Assembly (NCBI RefSeq): GCF_964204645.1
Contig: NC_134035.1
Location: 5,704,501 to 5,768,500, forward strand
Direction of reading: 5' to 3'
Length of the DNA stretch: 64,000 nt
DNA from: Tubulanus polymorphus
Lineage: Eukaryota > Nemertea > Palaeonemertea > Tubulaniformes > Tubulanidae
Within the stretch, counting starts at the first letter, position 1, and each line of letters opens with the position of its first letter. The position numbers were made by a program, and so were the translations under genes. The notes under the pieces are model-generated. The model was not told the origin of the DNA, did no database searches, and saw only the letters and a list, made by a program, of their open reading frames with translations. Shown here piece by piece: positions 34,101 through 45,400 of the stretch.

Positions 34101-37100
34101 TTCTAATATTTTATTCATATCTATAACTAGAGTACATTGTATGTTGTATATGATTGTATATAGGGTTATTACGACACGATGGATGCCGGAATGTGCGATT
34201 CTGAAGGTTATATTTCGGTCATGTCTCGCGTTGATGACGTCATCAATGTCGCCGGTCATCGACTATCCACAGGCGGACTAGAGGAGGTAATGTATGAGGC
34301 AATGTTAACCCATTGACTACTGATGGTTTTAAGGACAGATTCAAAGATGACGACTTAAATTTCAAAAAGAATGACTTAGCACTCCGCTGGATTTAGTGGT
34401 GCATCTGACCAATTCAGTTATTTCTGACACAATATTTGAATCTGACTTAAATCAGAATCTACTGTATTGCTGGGTAAATTTTGCTGAGCAATTTTCAATA
34501 AGATTATTGCCTATTTTGTGAATGAATTAATTCATTTTTCAACGTTATTTGTAGGCGATATTGAACCACAGGTCGATAGCTGATGCAGCGGTTATTGGAT
34601 TACCAGACAAACTAAAAGGCTCCGTACCACTGGGTTTGTGCGTCCTTCAACATAGTGAGTAGTTTTGATGTTCAAATCCCGGTGTCGACAGAGCAGCCAA
34701 CTGTTAATACTGATATTCAGTAATTTGTTACTATTTTTCAATGAGAAATACTGATGTGATTTGTTTACGCATACAGAAATATGACAGATATCTATCTTAC
34801 CATTGATTACTGATTGATTTGAACATTTTCTTTCATCTTTTGATGAAATGTTACTGAAAAAAATTAACTTGTTACTGATAACACCTTATTGAGGTTGGCA
34901 GCCCGAGTCAGTTGGTCGAAGGTTCTTTCTTCTCTGGTCTCTCTCCCATTGATTGGGAAAAAAGAAACACCAGACTTACTAAAAGTCTAATACTGCCCTG
35001 AGTGGGTCAAGGGGAAAAGTAGTTTTAATCATATTCTTCCAGCTTACTTCACCGTTATAAGATAATGTAAGCTTTCACACTAATTGTCTGTAAACCTCCG
35101 ACGCGACATACTGCAGCTTGAGGTTGCAATTGATACGAAAGACCATTGATACGAAAGACCACTTAGATGAAAATTTGTTGGATTTTCCATTTCAGGCGAG
35201 GATAAAACGGAGCAGCAGATTAGAGAAGAGATTATTCAACACATACGAGATGTAATCGGACCCGTCGCTAGTTTCAAACTCATTATCTTCGTAGATCGAC
35301 TGCCGAAAACACGATCTGGTAAAATAGCCCGTAGCACGATCTCGGCAATGGCTGCCGGGAAACCGTATAAGGTATTGTTACTTCTGATCAATTGTAGCGT
35401 ATTGTTTATTCATTGCGGAGTGTATCTTTAAAGATGAAATTACAGTAGGACGCGTTTAATTTGGATTTTCACTTAATGCGGATGAAATATTTGCTCCATT
35501 TAACCCGGAACTGCGTAAACTATTATTTCATAATTCGGATTTTACTTAAAGGGGAACTGTAGTGAAAAATTTTTTGTATCTACATGTGTTAGAAACCTAT
35601 ATAAATACATTTTCAAAACAGCAGAAAAACATTTCATCTAATACTTTATCCAAAAAAGAGGGTTTTGTAAAGTGACTGGCCGCCGCCATTTTCTCCACGT
35701 AGCAGACACTTTTCTCTCGGCTGTGACGTAGTTGCGGCCCACTTCGATACGTGTTACTGCTGCTATTCATAGTGTTTTCATCACAGTCCAATAACAGTTC
35801 TAAACTGCAGCATAATGCCACATCAGCAATTAGTCCCCACTGGCAGCCCAGCAGGAGTATTTTAATCGCAATTTTCAACTGAGATCTTCAATGAGTGTAT
35901 CTATTTGTGTACACACTGGAGTGTGTGATGCGTCATCAATGTTTACATGCCTCGCTTTGGAATTTAAATATGGCGGCTCTCATCCGCCGTAAATTCTGCT
36001 GATAACAGTATCAAAATCGTTGTATACAAGTTAATTAGGAAGAATTGGAAATTTCAACTAGCATAATGCTAAACAACAACACGAGTAGAAATGAATGGCC
36101 AATAAAAATGTTTTGACTGCAGTTCCCCTTTAATTCGAAAAAACCCGGGCAGTTCCTAGTCATCCGGATTAAGTGAATTCTATTGTATATACCATAGGCC
36201 TACAGCGTAACAGAGTGAATTTACAGATTTCCAATAATAGATGTACTACTATTAGTACTGCACACAGTGATTGATAAACATACCGGTACCTATGCCTAAA
36301 ACATAAATCGTATCTTTGCTTTATGCTTAACATTTCTAATTTTCTTCGGTCTATGAATGCTTCTGTCACTTCGACTGGATGTCTCTTAATCGACTCGAAA
36401 TTTTGAGTTCCCAGTTTGACCCAAAGTACAAGTCAGACAAGTGCCCACTGCGCTGTAATGATGGCTTTCGTTTAGGCTCCGTTCATGAGTATGTGCTCAT
36501 GTACCAGGTAGTTAAGCCTGAACTAATTGACTCCAGCTGCGGAACCGGATCAAGAGTCTACTCGTTCGTGTAAGACATTGTTGTGACGTATTTACAGATA
36601 CCAGTGACAATAGAAGATCCATCAGTTTATGATGAACTGATACTGAAACTACGAGAGGCTGGACTTGCGCCCAGTTCACCAGAACTTCAATAGTTCGATA
36701 ACCAATTCATGGTAGATGATCAAAGCTTCATACTATAGCTTATAGCTTGATAACCAATTGCTTTGAAATAGCCAGCAATTTGAAAAGTGTTTCTTGCGTT
36801 CTATTTTCATCTGTTCATCTTTGTTTTGGATGTCTGCGCTAAGTTTTTATTGCTTTGTATTTACAATGTTCCCCAGTAATTCAGTTCTCAATCTGCTGCC
36901 TGGAACCAAATTTCAATACTTTATTCTACTAATTTTTGATCGTCAAAACCATTCCTGTGCTCAGAACCTTGCCAGACATTTGGATTGAAAATGAACCAAC
37001 CACCATACATAAGGCATTTTATAATCACAAGTTCAAAAACCTATCGTTCAGACTTCACAATGAAATGATGAATTTCTGAATTGAGGTAGTAGCTTCTAAG

Positions 37101-38175
37101 CTGTAGATCAATAATTTTCTATACATACATGTAGTAAACCTGATGAATAGAATAGAAAATATTTACATCAAAGCCCACACTTGGAGCCAGTTGCTCAAAA
37201 GATGGTTAGAGTTAACTGGTGGACAAATATTGTGGTAACGATGCAAACTCAATTGTCACGATGGCATTTATCTATTTATCTAACTGTAACGCACTTTAGA
37301 GCAACTGACCCCTGCCTGGTGTATGTTTCAGTAAGACTACGCTTGCCTTCGATTATGCGTGCATGCTCCGGACTAATTGTCTTAGGTTTTCTTACTCACT
37401 TCTTGTTCGTGTGATAATGACCCATCCCCGCGCCGACTACCCCTGAATTCACAATTCAACAGTGTTTTATAAAAGTCATGTTTACGTTTTCGTTCATTCG
37501 TTCCATTTCACTATCGATATTCATTAGGGATCATTCATTTCTTACGTAAGCTTACGCATTAGGGGAGGGGGAGGGGTAAGTGCAATTGCATACTGTAATG
37601 CTTAATGTATATGAAAAAGAAAAAGTCAAATTTTACGCGTACGTATTAAATGATTGATCCCTAATGGTAACTGGATTTTCTAGTTAGTCTTATAATATTT
37701 ACCAGTAGGAAAAATCTGTTTAGAGCTAGATTTATAGGAATATTTGTTGAATTACAGTACCCAGTTGCAAAGTTGTGAGTTAAGATTTGACTCAAGAGTT
37801 AAGTCATTGAAATGAAGTAATTTTAGCTTTAGAGTTAACTCGTGACTGTAGAACTGGATCCAGTAGAATCTGCTTCATTCGACGCATTTGAGACTGATAA
37901 AAATTCATCCCTTTGCATACATTATGTATAGATGAACCATAAATATGATGAAGGATAAAATGAAAATGCGGTCTCTGAATTAAGTGGCTTTGACTGTAAT
38001 TCAAATTCATTTCTAGATGAATGAATTAATTTTCTTACGTAATGCTTATTGTTTAGTACATTTTAGCGTTTGTATTTTTCAGATACCCATTACGATTGAA
38101 GACGCGAGTGTTTACCCTCATATTATCTCAGCGATGCGTCAGGCTGGCTTCGATGCAACGGAACCTGATCCGTAA
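25139..38175 (+). CDS. ACSS3: Mitochondrial short-chain acyl-CoA synthetase, ACSS3 type
   Basis: ATP-dependent ligase that makes propionyl/acetyl-CoA type products, expected in the mitochondrial matrix. Exons: 25139-25431, 26742-26886, 27216-27404, 30598-30729, 31050-31370, 31973-32083, 32200-32240, 32811-32914, 33331-33426, 33513-33576, 33661-33742, 34164-34286, 34555-34654, 35196-35371, then one of two last exons (36598-36693 or 38083-38175). All phases agree. The product is about 690 aa, against 686 for human ACSS3. The N-terminus [19 protein letters not shown] is basic and Ser-rich, like a mitochondrial presequence; an in-frame ATG at 25094 would add 15 residues. Key motifs are [10 protein letters not shown] (phosphate loop), [38 protein letters not shown] and the catalytic-lysine segment [10 protein letters not shown]. 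Introns hold a GPCR (intron 3) and nested MITEs (35441-36187). Confidence 0.95.
25489..26131. mobile_element. MITE-like element, CAGGCGCAGATCCAG ends
   Basis: CAGGCGCAGATCCAG at the left and CTGGATCCACGCCTG at the right are inverted ends about 640 bp apart, in intron 1 of ACSS3. A T-rich repeat (ATTTT) flanks both sides. Shorter relatives lie at 19320-19710 and 55507-55685. CAGG-type ends suggest a hAT-like origin, which is inference. Confidence 0.6.
28217..28399. repeat. Minisatellite of CAGTCAGTACACTCTCA units
   Basis: About ten imperfect units of 17-20 bp ending just before the GPCR start codon at 28418. Confidence 0.9.
28418..29382 (+). pseudogene. Intronless class A GPCR with one frameshift
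   Basis: Seven-helix receptor with an N-glycosylation site at the start (MNSTQ) and TM1 with the GN pair (GTFGNSATF). TM2 carries LTVCD, TM3 contains ISCQIYE and ends [11 protein letters not shown], so ERA replaces DRY. TM6 contains FAIFTLPTT, and TM7 ends [16 protein letters not shown], replacing NPxxY. The first frame stops at 28889-28891, just past the start of intracellular loop 2. The rest, from about 28855 to TGA at 29380-29382, is read in another frame. The span is 965 bp, one base short of a whole number of codons. The paralogue at 24220-24900 reads TGTACACCA where this copy reads TGTCCCCTA, so one base appears lost. It sits in ACSS3 intron 3 on the same strand. Ligand unknown; it looks like a member of expanded lophotrochozoan orphan or peptide receptors. 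The frame break may be a sequencing error, in which case the gene is intact (about 321 aa). Confidence 0.8.
30067..30396 (+). mobile_element. MITE family H (CATGGTTCCCACAG ends)
   Basis: CATGGTTCCCACAG at the left, GGGGGAACCATG at the right, and an interior of GGGAAATT-type runs. A second copy lies in opposite orientation at 57735-58033. It is in ACSS3 intron 3. Confidence 0.8.
35441..36187. mobile_element. TA-flanked MITE (family G) carrying a second insertion
   Basis: Outer ends TACAGTAGGACGCGTTTAAT and ATTAAGTGAATTCTATTGTA (complement TACAATAGAATTC) match the family at 53375 and 56231. It is split by the TTAA element at 35550-36129, so the outer element is older. Confidence 0.75.
35550..36129. 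mobile_element. 580 bp TTAA-flanked element (Kolobok or piggyBac type)
   Basis: Ends AGGGGAACTGTAGTGAAAA and TTTTGACTGCAGTTCCCCT are inverted repeats. TTAA directly flanks both sides (35546-35549 and 36130-36133), as expected for a TTAA target duplication. No transposase is present; the 93-codon open frame inside looks incidental or a relic. Confidence 0.8.
36598..36693 (+). CDS. ACSS3: ACSS3 alternative last exon 15a
   Basis: The acceptor ATTTACAG is followed by an open frame in phase 0 with exon 14. It reads [18 protein letters not shown] and then [13 protein letters not shown] before TAG. Human ACSS3 ends similarly (STIEDPSIFGHIEEML). It competes with exon 15b at 38083. Confidence 0.85.
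   Translation: MPVTIEDPSVYDELILKLREAGLAPSSPELQ
37183..37314. mobile_element. MITE family B (GCCAGTTGCTCAAAAG ends)
   Basis: Left GAGCCAGTTGCTCAAAAG and right TAGAGCAACTGACCCC are inverted. A better copy is at 48591-48719. It lies between the two alternative ACSS3 last exons. Confidence 0.7.
37525..37663. mobile_element. MITE family D (GGGATCATTCATTTCTTACG ends)
   Basis: Inverted ends GGGATCATTCATTT and AATGATTGATCCC with TA on both sides, and an interior GGGGAGGGGGAGGGG run. Other copies are at 39490-39630 (reverse orientation) and 47879-48040. Confidence 0.8.
37759..37862. mobile_element. Palindromic MITE family A copy
   Basis: CCCAGTTGCAAAGTTGTGAG at the left, then GAGTTAACTC and GTAGAACTGGATCCAG at the right. 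Degraded relative of the copy at 1674-1779. Confidence 0.55.
38083..38175 (+). CDS. ACSS3: ACSS3 alternative last exon 15b
   Basis: The acceptor TTTTTCAG is followed by [18 protein letters not shown], then [12 protein letters not shown] and TAA. It is in the same phase as exon 15a and clearly homologous to it (IP-TIED-SVY shared), so the last exon was duplicated. Downstream is the tandem repeat at 38268-38375. Confidence 0.88.
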   Translation: MPITIEDASVYPHIISAMRQAGFDATEPDP

Positions 38176-38267
38176 AATCACTGTCGGTTGCCTCCGCTCT
38201 GATCTTGATTTCAATCCAATCGGGACCCGGTGCCATTCTGAGTTGAATTTGACGTTTCGGGGATCTG

Positions 38268-38375
38268 ATTAACTCAGAGATAACTCTTTTAACTCAGAGA
38301 TAACTGTTTAACTCAGAGATAAATGTTTAACTCAGAGATAACCGTTTTACTCAGAGATAACTGTTTAACTCGGAG
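38268..38375. repeat. Tandem repeat of AACTCAGAGATAACTGTTT units
   Basis: Five to six imperfect units of 18-20 bp, about 95 bp past the stop in ACSS3 exon 15b, so possibly in that 3' UTR. Confidence 0.9.
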
Positions 38376-38527
38376 ACATAACTTTTTGATTTGGATGTTT
38401 TTAACAATGATTTATGAACTATATAACATCCGACTTGGATGATGTCGATTAAGACTTTTTCGATAAAAAGAAAACATACTATAGCTAATTCCATGAAACA
38501 AGACATTCTTGAAATGAATTTGATTTA

Positions 38528-38733
38528 GGATCCAGTTCCACAGTTGTTAGGAGTTAACTCTAAACTTGGGATCCTGTTCCACAGTTATGAGTTAACTCTT
38601 GAGTTAAAATTAGTTCATTTTCAATGAGTTAACTCTGAGTCAAATCATAATTCACAACCATGGAACTGGTTCCGCAGTTGTTAGAGTTAACTCCGAACTC
38701 AGGATCCAGTTCGACAGTTGGAACTGAATCCTA
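38528..38733. mobile_element. Compound cluster of palindromic family A copies
   Basis: GGATCCAGTTCCACAGTTGT occurs at the left, and ATCCTGTTCCACAGTTATGA, AACTGGTTCCGCAGTTGTTA and GGATCCAGTTCGACAGTTGG follow. This looks like several partial copies head to tail. Confidence 0.65.
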
Positions 38734-39489
38734 GGAGTGTTTAGTTCTTAAAATGCTTACTACATCGTAGTCATACGTCGGACTCATATGTCACCTAGTT
38801 TCAAAGTAGTTTATAATTTTATTGCGATATTGTCAGTAATTTCTCCATTTTACATAAATATCGCGTTGATAAGTTCTTTACATTACACTCATACATCTAT
38901 TGATTTGTTGAAGAGATAATTTGCTCATATATTATTTGTTGATGGAAAGAAATTGAAGTTGAACCGTTACACAATTGTTCTATCGGTTTTCCAGTTCAAA
39001 TGTCCACTTTTTAAAGTTTAATCTAATTTTATCATAGTTACTTCAAATGTCCGAGGCTGTTGTGAGAAATGCATTTGGTGTAGCATATTTTACAATAGCA
39101 GCAGATCCAGGGGCAGACTTTGGCAGGAGCACAAAGAAATGGAAAGGGTATATCCTTCTGAAAAAGGACAAGTGAAGAATACATTTCAGGTACAAGGTTT
39201 CTAGGTACTTCAGTCACATTTAAGAGAATACAGTGTATATAAGCTGAATCTTGCGCGCGGACTGCTAGTCTCAGTTTCGGGTGCAAAGATTTCCCTGAAC
39301 ACAATTACCGTTGTATTTTCAAGAGGGCACAGGAGAATTAGCACAGAACCACAACCTCCTTGTGCTCCCGTCTGGATGCTGCAGCGCCACTGGATCATTC
39401 AAATACATGTAATAAGACTAGAGCCAATTTCCGTTGATAAAATGAAGAATAGTGATTTCAAGTGTCATTCTGCATTTAGAATAAACATT

Positions 39490-39630
39490 GGGATAAAATT
39501 TGAATTTTCCAACCCCCCTCCCCCTGTACGCAGAATCGGCCAATTTTTCATATACATTTAGCATTACAGTACGCAATTGCACTGACCCCTCCCCCTCCCC
39601 TAATGCGTACGTAATTAAATGAATGATCCC
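39490..39630. mobile_element. MITE family D copy, reverse orientation
   Basis: GGGATAAAATTTGAATTTTC at the left and ATTAAATGAATGATCCC at the right, with the CCCCTCCCC run; mirror image of the copies at 37525 and 47879. Confidence 0.75.
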
Positions 39631-39748
39631 ATTGCCTAATTTGGCATTTGATGTTAAGAAATGTTGACATTTGAACCGGAAAGTGTATGATATCAGATAT
39701 AGGAATTGAAACATAGTTTGTAGGCCTGTGTGCTAATGCAGTATTGTA

Positions 39749-40038
39749 CAGGGTCCGATCTAAGGAATGAAAGCCACTTGCCCGAGGGGCAAGCATATCT
39801 GAAATTTCGCTTGCCCCCTCCAAAAGCTACTTGAAATTTCGCTTGCCCCCTCCAAAAGCTACTTGCCCACACAGGCAGTCCGATTGGTGGCACTATCGAT
39901 CCGTTATATCGAGTGGGGAAAAAGCTTTGTGACATAAAATTGCACTAGCCCGGGGGACAAGTAATAATGATAACCTACTTGCACTTATGGGAATATACTT
40001 GTCCCGGGCAATTGGACAAGTACTTAGATCGGACCCTG
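39749..40038. mobile_element. 290 bp hAT-like MITE (CAGGGTCCGATCTAAG ends)
   Basis: CAGGGTCCGATCTAAG at the left and CTTAGATCGGACCCTG at the right are perfect inverted ends. ATTGTA flanks both sides. Inside, a roughly 40 bp block with TTTCGCTTGCCCCCTCC is duplicated in tandem. Confidence 0.85.
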
Positions 40039-41179
40039 ATTGTATGTGCTAACTTTGCTTTTATTCCATGAAACCCGTTATTTTTTTTTGTGAACATTGA
40101 TTTAGAATCAAGTGATGGTGAGGAAGGGCGTGTTCTCGCACCAGTGAAAAGGAAAGCTCTAATGCACAACAGAAAGTCATTTTGCATATTTCTGCAGTGC
40201 GGGGCATTAGATAACACAAAATATTGACGAACAGGAAAATCTATTCTAGGCTATGGATATTTCTTTTTATTCAATTATGCGCTAAGAAGTTTTTTTGAAA
40301 TGGTGCATGACATTTTTAGTTGAAAGGTCAAAATCGTCCCAGTACAGCTTTTCTTTCTGTATTGTGAGGTTTATTTTTCAATTGAATTGTGACTAACTAT
40401 TCTTCTACACTGTTTTTCTTGTTTTGAGTTAACAACGAAAAAAAATGCAGTGAAAAACTGGCTTCACTGTTTTCGAGGCCATATTAATAATCACTATTGG
40501 TGCTTTCGATGTATTACTGGACTTATGAAGTCATCCGTCAATAAATACGTATTTTCAAACATTTTCCAAATCTTTCTCTTTTCTGAATTGGGAAACTAGT
40601 ATTTGAATCGATTTCGCGGTATCAGCGGCCAGCAAACAACGGAACCAAGATAATTTATATTTGCCCAAACCAGCACTTCCCCTCTATCGATGGTGTCCAC
40701 GTCACGCCTGAATGAACATGAAACTGCCAGCATCTCCCCTCTATTGACGTCTCTCCTATCGATAGCGCCTGTACGTGTCAACGTGCTGGGCGGGTAATTG
40801 AGTTCAGGTCCTGATTGCGAGCTGCGAATATGAAAAACACCATGTCGCGATGGGATATCATTTTTACAAATAACCAACGCTTGGAAACGTCAGATAAGTA
40901 TATAATGAAGAAATGGAAAATGTCCAAGCTTCCAATGCCGTAATAATCGAACATTGTTGATTAACGGACGACGTGTGTAAATTTAATCAAATCAAATTTG
41001 CTAAATAGTGCCATCAATGATGACAATTAACAAATAAAAAAATCTAATTTCATATTTCTAAATATGCATGAAACTTAATAGATTTGAGGCCACCAATCAA
41101 ACATACAGAGTTAGAGTTAAGTCTAGTTACCGGTGTATCAGAGAAATGGCAATCTAAGGTAGGCTACTCCCCAAAATGA

Positions 41180-41890
41180 GTGTCCGGGGTCAAATAGTTT
41201 TTGTCTCCGACTTTGATGAAGTTCCGGTTAGACATGTATTCTGGGGTGCTGATCACAAATTTGAACGAATTTTTCGGATCCGAGGCCCAGAAAATGAGAA
41301 ATTCGAATTTTTTGGGGACCCCCTAAATTTTCAAAAGGCCTTGGATACCAGAGTTTTTGAGATATTCAAAATCTGATTGCAGATTTGGAATCGGCACCCC
41401 TGAAAATATAATGGACAAAAATTTCAAGCAAATCGAAGAGATTCGATTTTTTGACCAAAAATGGCAAAAATCTAAGGTGTAAGTCCAGGAGTTTTTTTTC
41501 GGCGAAAAGTTTTTTTTCTCCGATTCCTTCGAAATTTGGTAGGAATATGTATTCTGAGGTGTAGATTCCGGATCCGCAATCAGATTTTGAATCGGATTTC
41601 ATCTTCATGGACAAATAAGGGTTTGATTGCCCAAAATATGCACCCCCAAAAATGGGGTACAAAGTCGAAATTTTTTTTTGGCCCAAATTTAATGAAACTT
41701 AGTGCAGAGATGTTTTTGGGGTGCTGATTACGAATATGAGGTTAGATTTTGGATCCGAGGCACCTAAAATTAGTTATTCAGAATTTCGTGTTTTGACCCC
41801 CTTAATTTCGTCAAATTTTGATGAAATTTGCCTTGGAAATTCGGCCCAAAAACGAATCTTATTCAATGATGTCAAATATTCAATTAATTT
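41180..41890. repeat. Degenerate long-period repeat
   Basis: Phrases recur at irregular spacing: TTCTGGGGTGCTGATCACAA, TTTTGGGGTGCTGATTACGA and ATTCTGAGGTGTAGATTCCG, each followed by GGATCCGAGGC or GGATCCGCAAT and then CCAAAAAT-type runs. It looks like a decayed tandem array, with units of about 150-300 bp. Short open frames across it are not conserved in style with any gene. Confidence 0.6.
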
Positions 41891-42439
41891 TCAAGGTAGA
41901 AATTGATGCTCTTACTAAAACTCTGAACTATAATTGCTGCAACACAATTATATAGGCTGCTACAAATAAAAAACGCCCGACAATTGGATCACGACAGGGC
42001 CGTCGGAACAGGGGCGGGCGCCCCACTTTTTTGCTTAACAAATTTTTTTTTTCAAAATCATGCTTTACCGCGCAGCAGCTCGTCGTTCTCTGTACTAGGT
42101 GGTTGGCTCACGACTTCTCATGCTTCTGTGAATGAGACCGTGAAATGGCCCCAAAACGCATCTCCGGCGATTGAATTTTCAAAATTTTTCATCGGAAATG
42201 AACGAACTAAAAATATAATAAGATTTTAGTATAAATCCCGTTATTTCAAGATATATCGTGTTCCATATCCGCCAATGAGTTTACTTTTGATTTTATCTCT
42301 CTATAGCACCCCCGGCCCCGCGGATCAGGGGTAAGCAACGGAGGCGGCAATCAAACCCCGGCAAGCGAGGATAGACTGGTACCGGTACCATGCAGAGGGC
42401 GCCATGTGACGGTATCACGCCGCTATGAATTGAATTGAT

Positions 42440-45400
42440 ATGAATAAATTTCTATTTCGTTTTTGTCAGCGATCGTGTTGGATTTTGACCACTGTTACAG
42501 CCCGTCCAGTGCTGTGTCAACACTCATCGCTTTATTCTATACACACGTTTACTCGTCAATATTCAAAGATGGACAGTGAAATTGAAGCTGGCAAAAAGGC
42601 AGCCGCGTGTGCTGCAGTTGATGATTATGTTCAGGTTAGCAGTCAGGAACACTTTCCAAAAACGGCTTATTCTGCCAATTTCGGCGTTTTCCGCCAATAA
42701 CGGCGGAATCAGCCATTTATGGATTACTCAATTTTAAACTGATTCTGCCAATTTAGCCGAAATCGGCGTTTTCTGCCATTTTTGGCTTGTTCTTAAAAAA
42801 CGCCATTTCCACCGTTTTCAGCTGTTACAGTTTTTAAAACTACATCGCCAGAAACGGCGTTTTAGCTTAGATAGTTTTACAGGTGCTATTTATAGTGCTT
42901 AGTTCGATGGGAGTCCCTATTATGACATCATCGCTTTTCTGCTGGCATACATTTGTATATTTGCGCCGAAAAATTAATCTCATTGATCCGTTCCAGGCTT
43001 CAAGAAAGAATTAAATATAAATGTACGGGTTTCCGATGGCAAATGTATTTGAATTCTGTTCTTTCTTTATACCTGTATTCTATGTAATAAATATATACAT
43101 ACATTTATCCCAAATTGTTTCGAAAATGTTTGTTGTATTTTGAAATGAATCTAGATACAGCTGTATTGATTTTGAGTGTTGTAACGTCATCGGCCACCAA
43201 TTCATTCAATCACTACCCATCACAAGTCCAATTAGCTGGGAGGCATCGAAGATGTTAATTACCTTCAATTAACCAACATATGCAGTCCAATATATCCCTC
43301 AACCATTCTATGCTTTATTAGGCAAGATAAGACCATGGGCAAAACTTAAAACTAGATTTTTGATACACTAGTTTATACATCCATGATTGATTTGTCTTAT
43401 GAGAATGATAATTATAATAATAATTTTATTTTTATTTTTAACATATAATATTTACACATCCGTGCACCTCAGCAAATTAATTATTTTATTCCGAAAAAAG
43501 TACCCTGTAGACACTAGGGAAAACGTCTAAGCGGGTGGGGGAATCCTCATATGGCTTAATAGTTTATGATTATAAAACTAGCTACGCCAAAAACGGCGGA
43601 ATACGCCAGAAATGGCGAATGTTTTTATGTGTACCCATGGCAACATTTAATTGAAAACTTTATAATAGTTTTTAAAACTAGTTCCCAAATTTATTTTTAA
43701 CAAAAATCATGATTAATAAACTTGTTTCATGCTGTAGTAGTTTTCCCGGAGTTTTTGGGCTGCATATGACGTAATCATTTAGAAAAACGTGAATTTGACC
43801 ACTTTACCTAGCTCAAAAATTTCCATCCTAGCGTCATATGAAAGCTTATCGTCTGCTCGAGATTATGACGTAATCGGCAACATGCGCTAATTTGACCGGA
43901 AGTGCGCAAAAAACTTTAAAGCAAAACTCGAAACTTAGTGAGCTGAAACTGGCTGATTAAGCCATAAACGACTGTAAAAGTTTCAAAACTGAGTGATCCA
44001 TAAACGGCTGATTCTGCCGTTATTGGCGGAAAACGCCGAAATTGGCAGAATAAGCCGTTTTTGGAAAGTGTTCCTGACTGGTTAGCATGATTGAATGTTC
44101 ACTTTTTTGAGAACAAGCAGGGTCCTGTCAAATCGAATCCAGATCCAGCATCTCATGGCAAAACAGTACAAAAATGGCACCAACTTAGAAAGAGAACCGG
44201 CCAAATTAGGTTATTTTTTTGTTCAGGTTTAATAATTTTATTCGACTTTTCGACCCCCCACATTGGCCACACTGCAGGCTGTGCACTGCTAGTCTAGTAC
44301 CTAGCCGTTGTTCCTGAACGTTGAACCGTAACAATGACTGGTATTCAGACTAGTGCACTGCCACTCTGGTTTATTGAATTCAAACACTGTCTGGTAACTG
44401 ACTATAATAAACCACAGTCCAGCTACTGGGGTGACATAAATGTTACTGGCTGGGCCTGATGATCAAAAAGATCCACTATAACTGTTTAGTTGGCTCTTGA
44501 ACTTACTAAGTCTAGTACCTAGCGATCGTTCCACAAGCAACATAGGGACCCGTAACAACAACTGGTATTCAGACTAGAACTTACTGACCTACTTTATATT
44601 TGCAGGATGGTCAAATCATTGGAATTGGAAGTGGATCAACAATAGTTTACGCTGTAGAAAGACTAGGTAACACTACCGTCAGCAAATGGATTAGCTAAAT
44701 CACAGAAAATTCAATTTCAATGTGTTTTTGATATGTTTCTCTTATTTTTTATTTGCAGCCGCTCGAGTTGAAAATGAGAATCTGAAAGTCACATGCATTC
44801 CAACTTCATTCCAGGTCAGTTTAAAATGATAACAATGAGCCAGGTCATTGAGACTAGTCGATGAGCCAGGTCAATGAGACTGGTCGATGAGCCAGGTCAA
44901 TGAGACTGGTTGATGAGCCAGTTCAATCAGACTGGTGAATGAGAATGGTCTATGAGCCAGGTAGATGAAACTGGTCTTTGAGCCGGATGGTCAAATCATT
45001 AACTCTTTATTTCGTTATTACAATTATAGGCTCGACAGTTGATAGTAAACGCAAATTTAACACTAGGAGATTTAGAACAATATCCTGAGGTAAATTCTGT
45101 TAATAGAACCAACTTAAAGACTTATTATACATTATATGTGTATTTTTACGGCTAAAATATATGTATATATTTACAGCTCGATGTAGCAATAGATGGCGCT
45201 GATGAAGTCGACGAAGGTTTAACATTGATAAAAGGTGGCGGTGCGTGTCACACATTCGAGAAGATCGTCGCATCTTGCGCCAATAAGTTTGTAGTGATAG
45301 CTGATTACAGGTAAATGGGAACTTGACGATTGCACACGTGGTCTTATCATTTGGGCATACTCCTTAAATACAACTTCTATGAAATTGTGAATTCGAAATT

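Larger units (their letters stand above)
38176..42439. other. Intergenic region, ACSS3 to RPIA
   Basis: No exon with family resemblance. It contains repeats throughout: 38268-38375, 38528-38733, 39490-39630, 39749-40038 and 41180-41890. Confidence 0.6.

Noticed and set aside
35597-35878. 93-codon minus frame in the TTAA element
   Set aside because: The element is non-autonomous; the frame has no transposase motif and may be a relic or chance.
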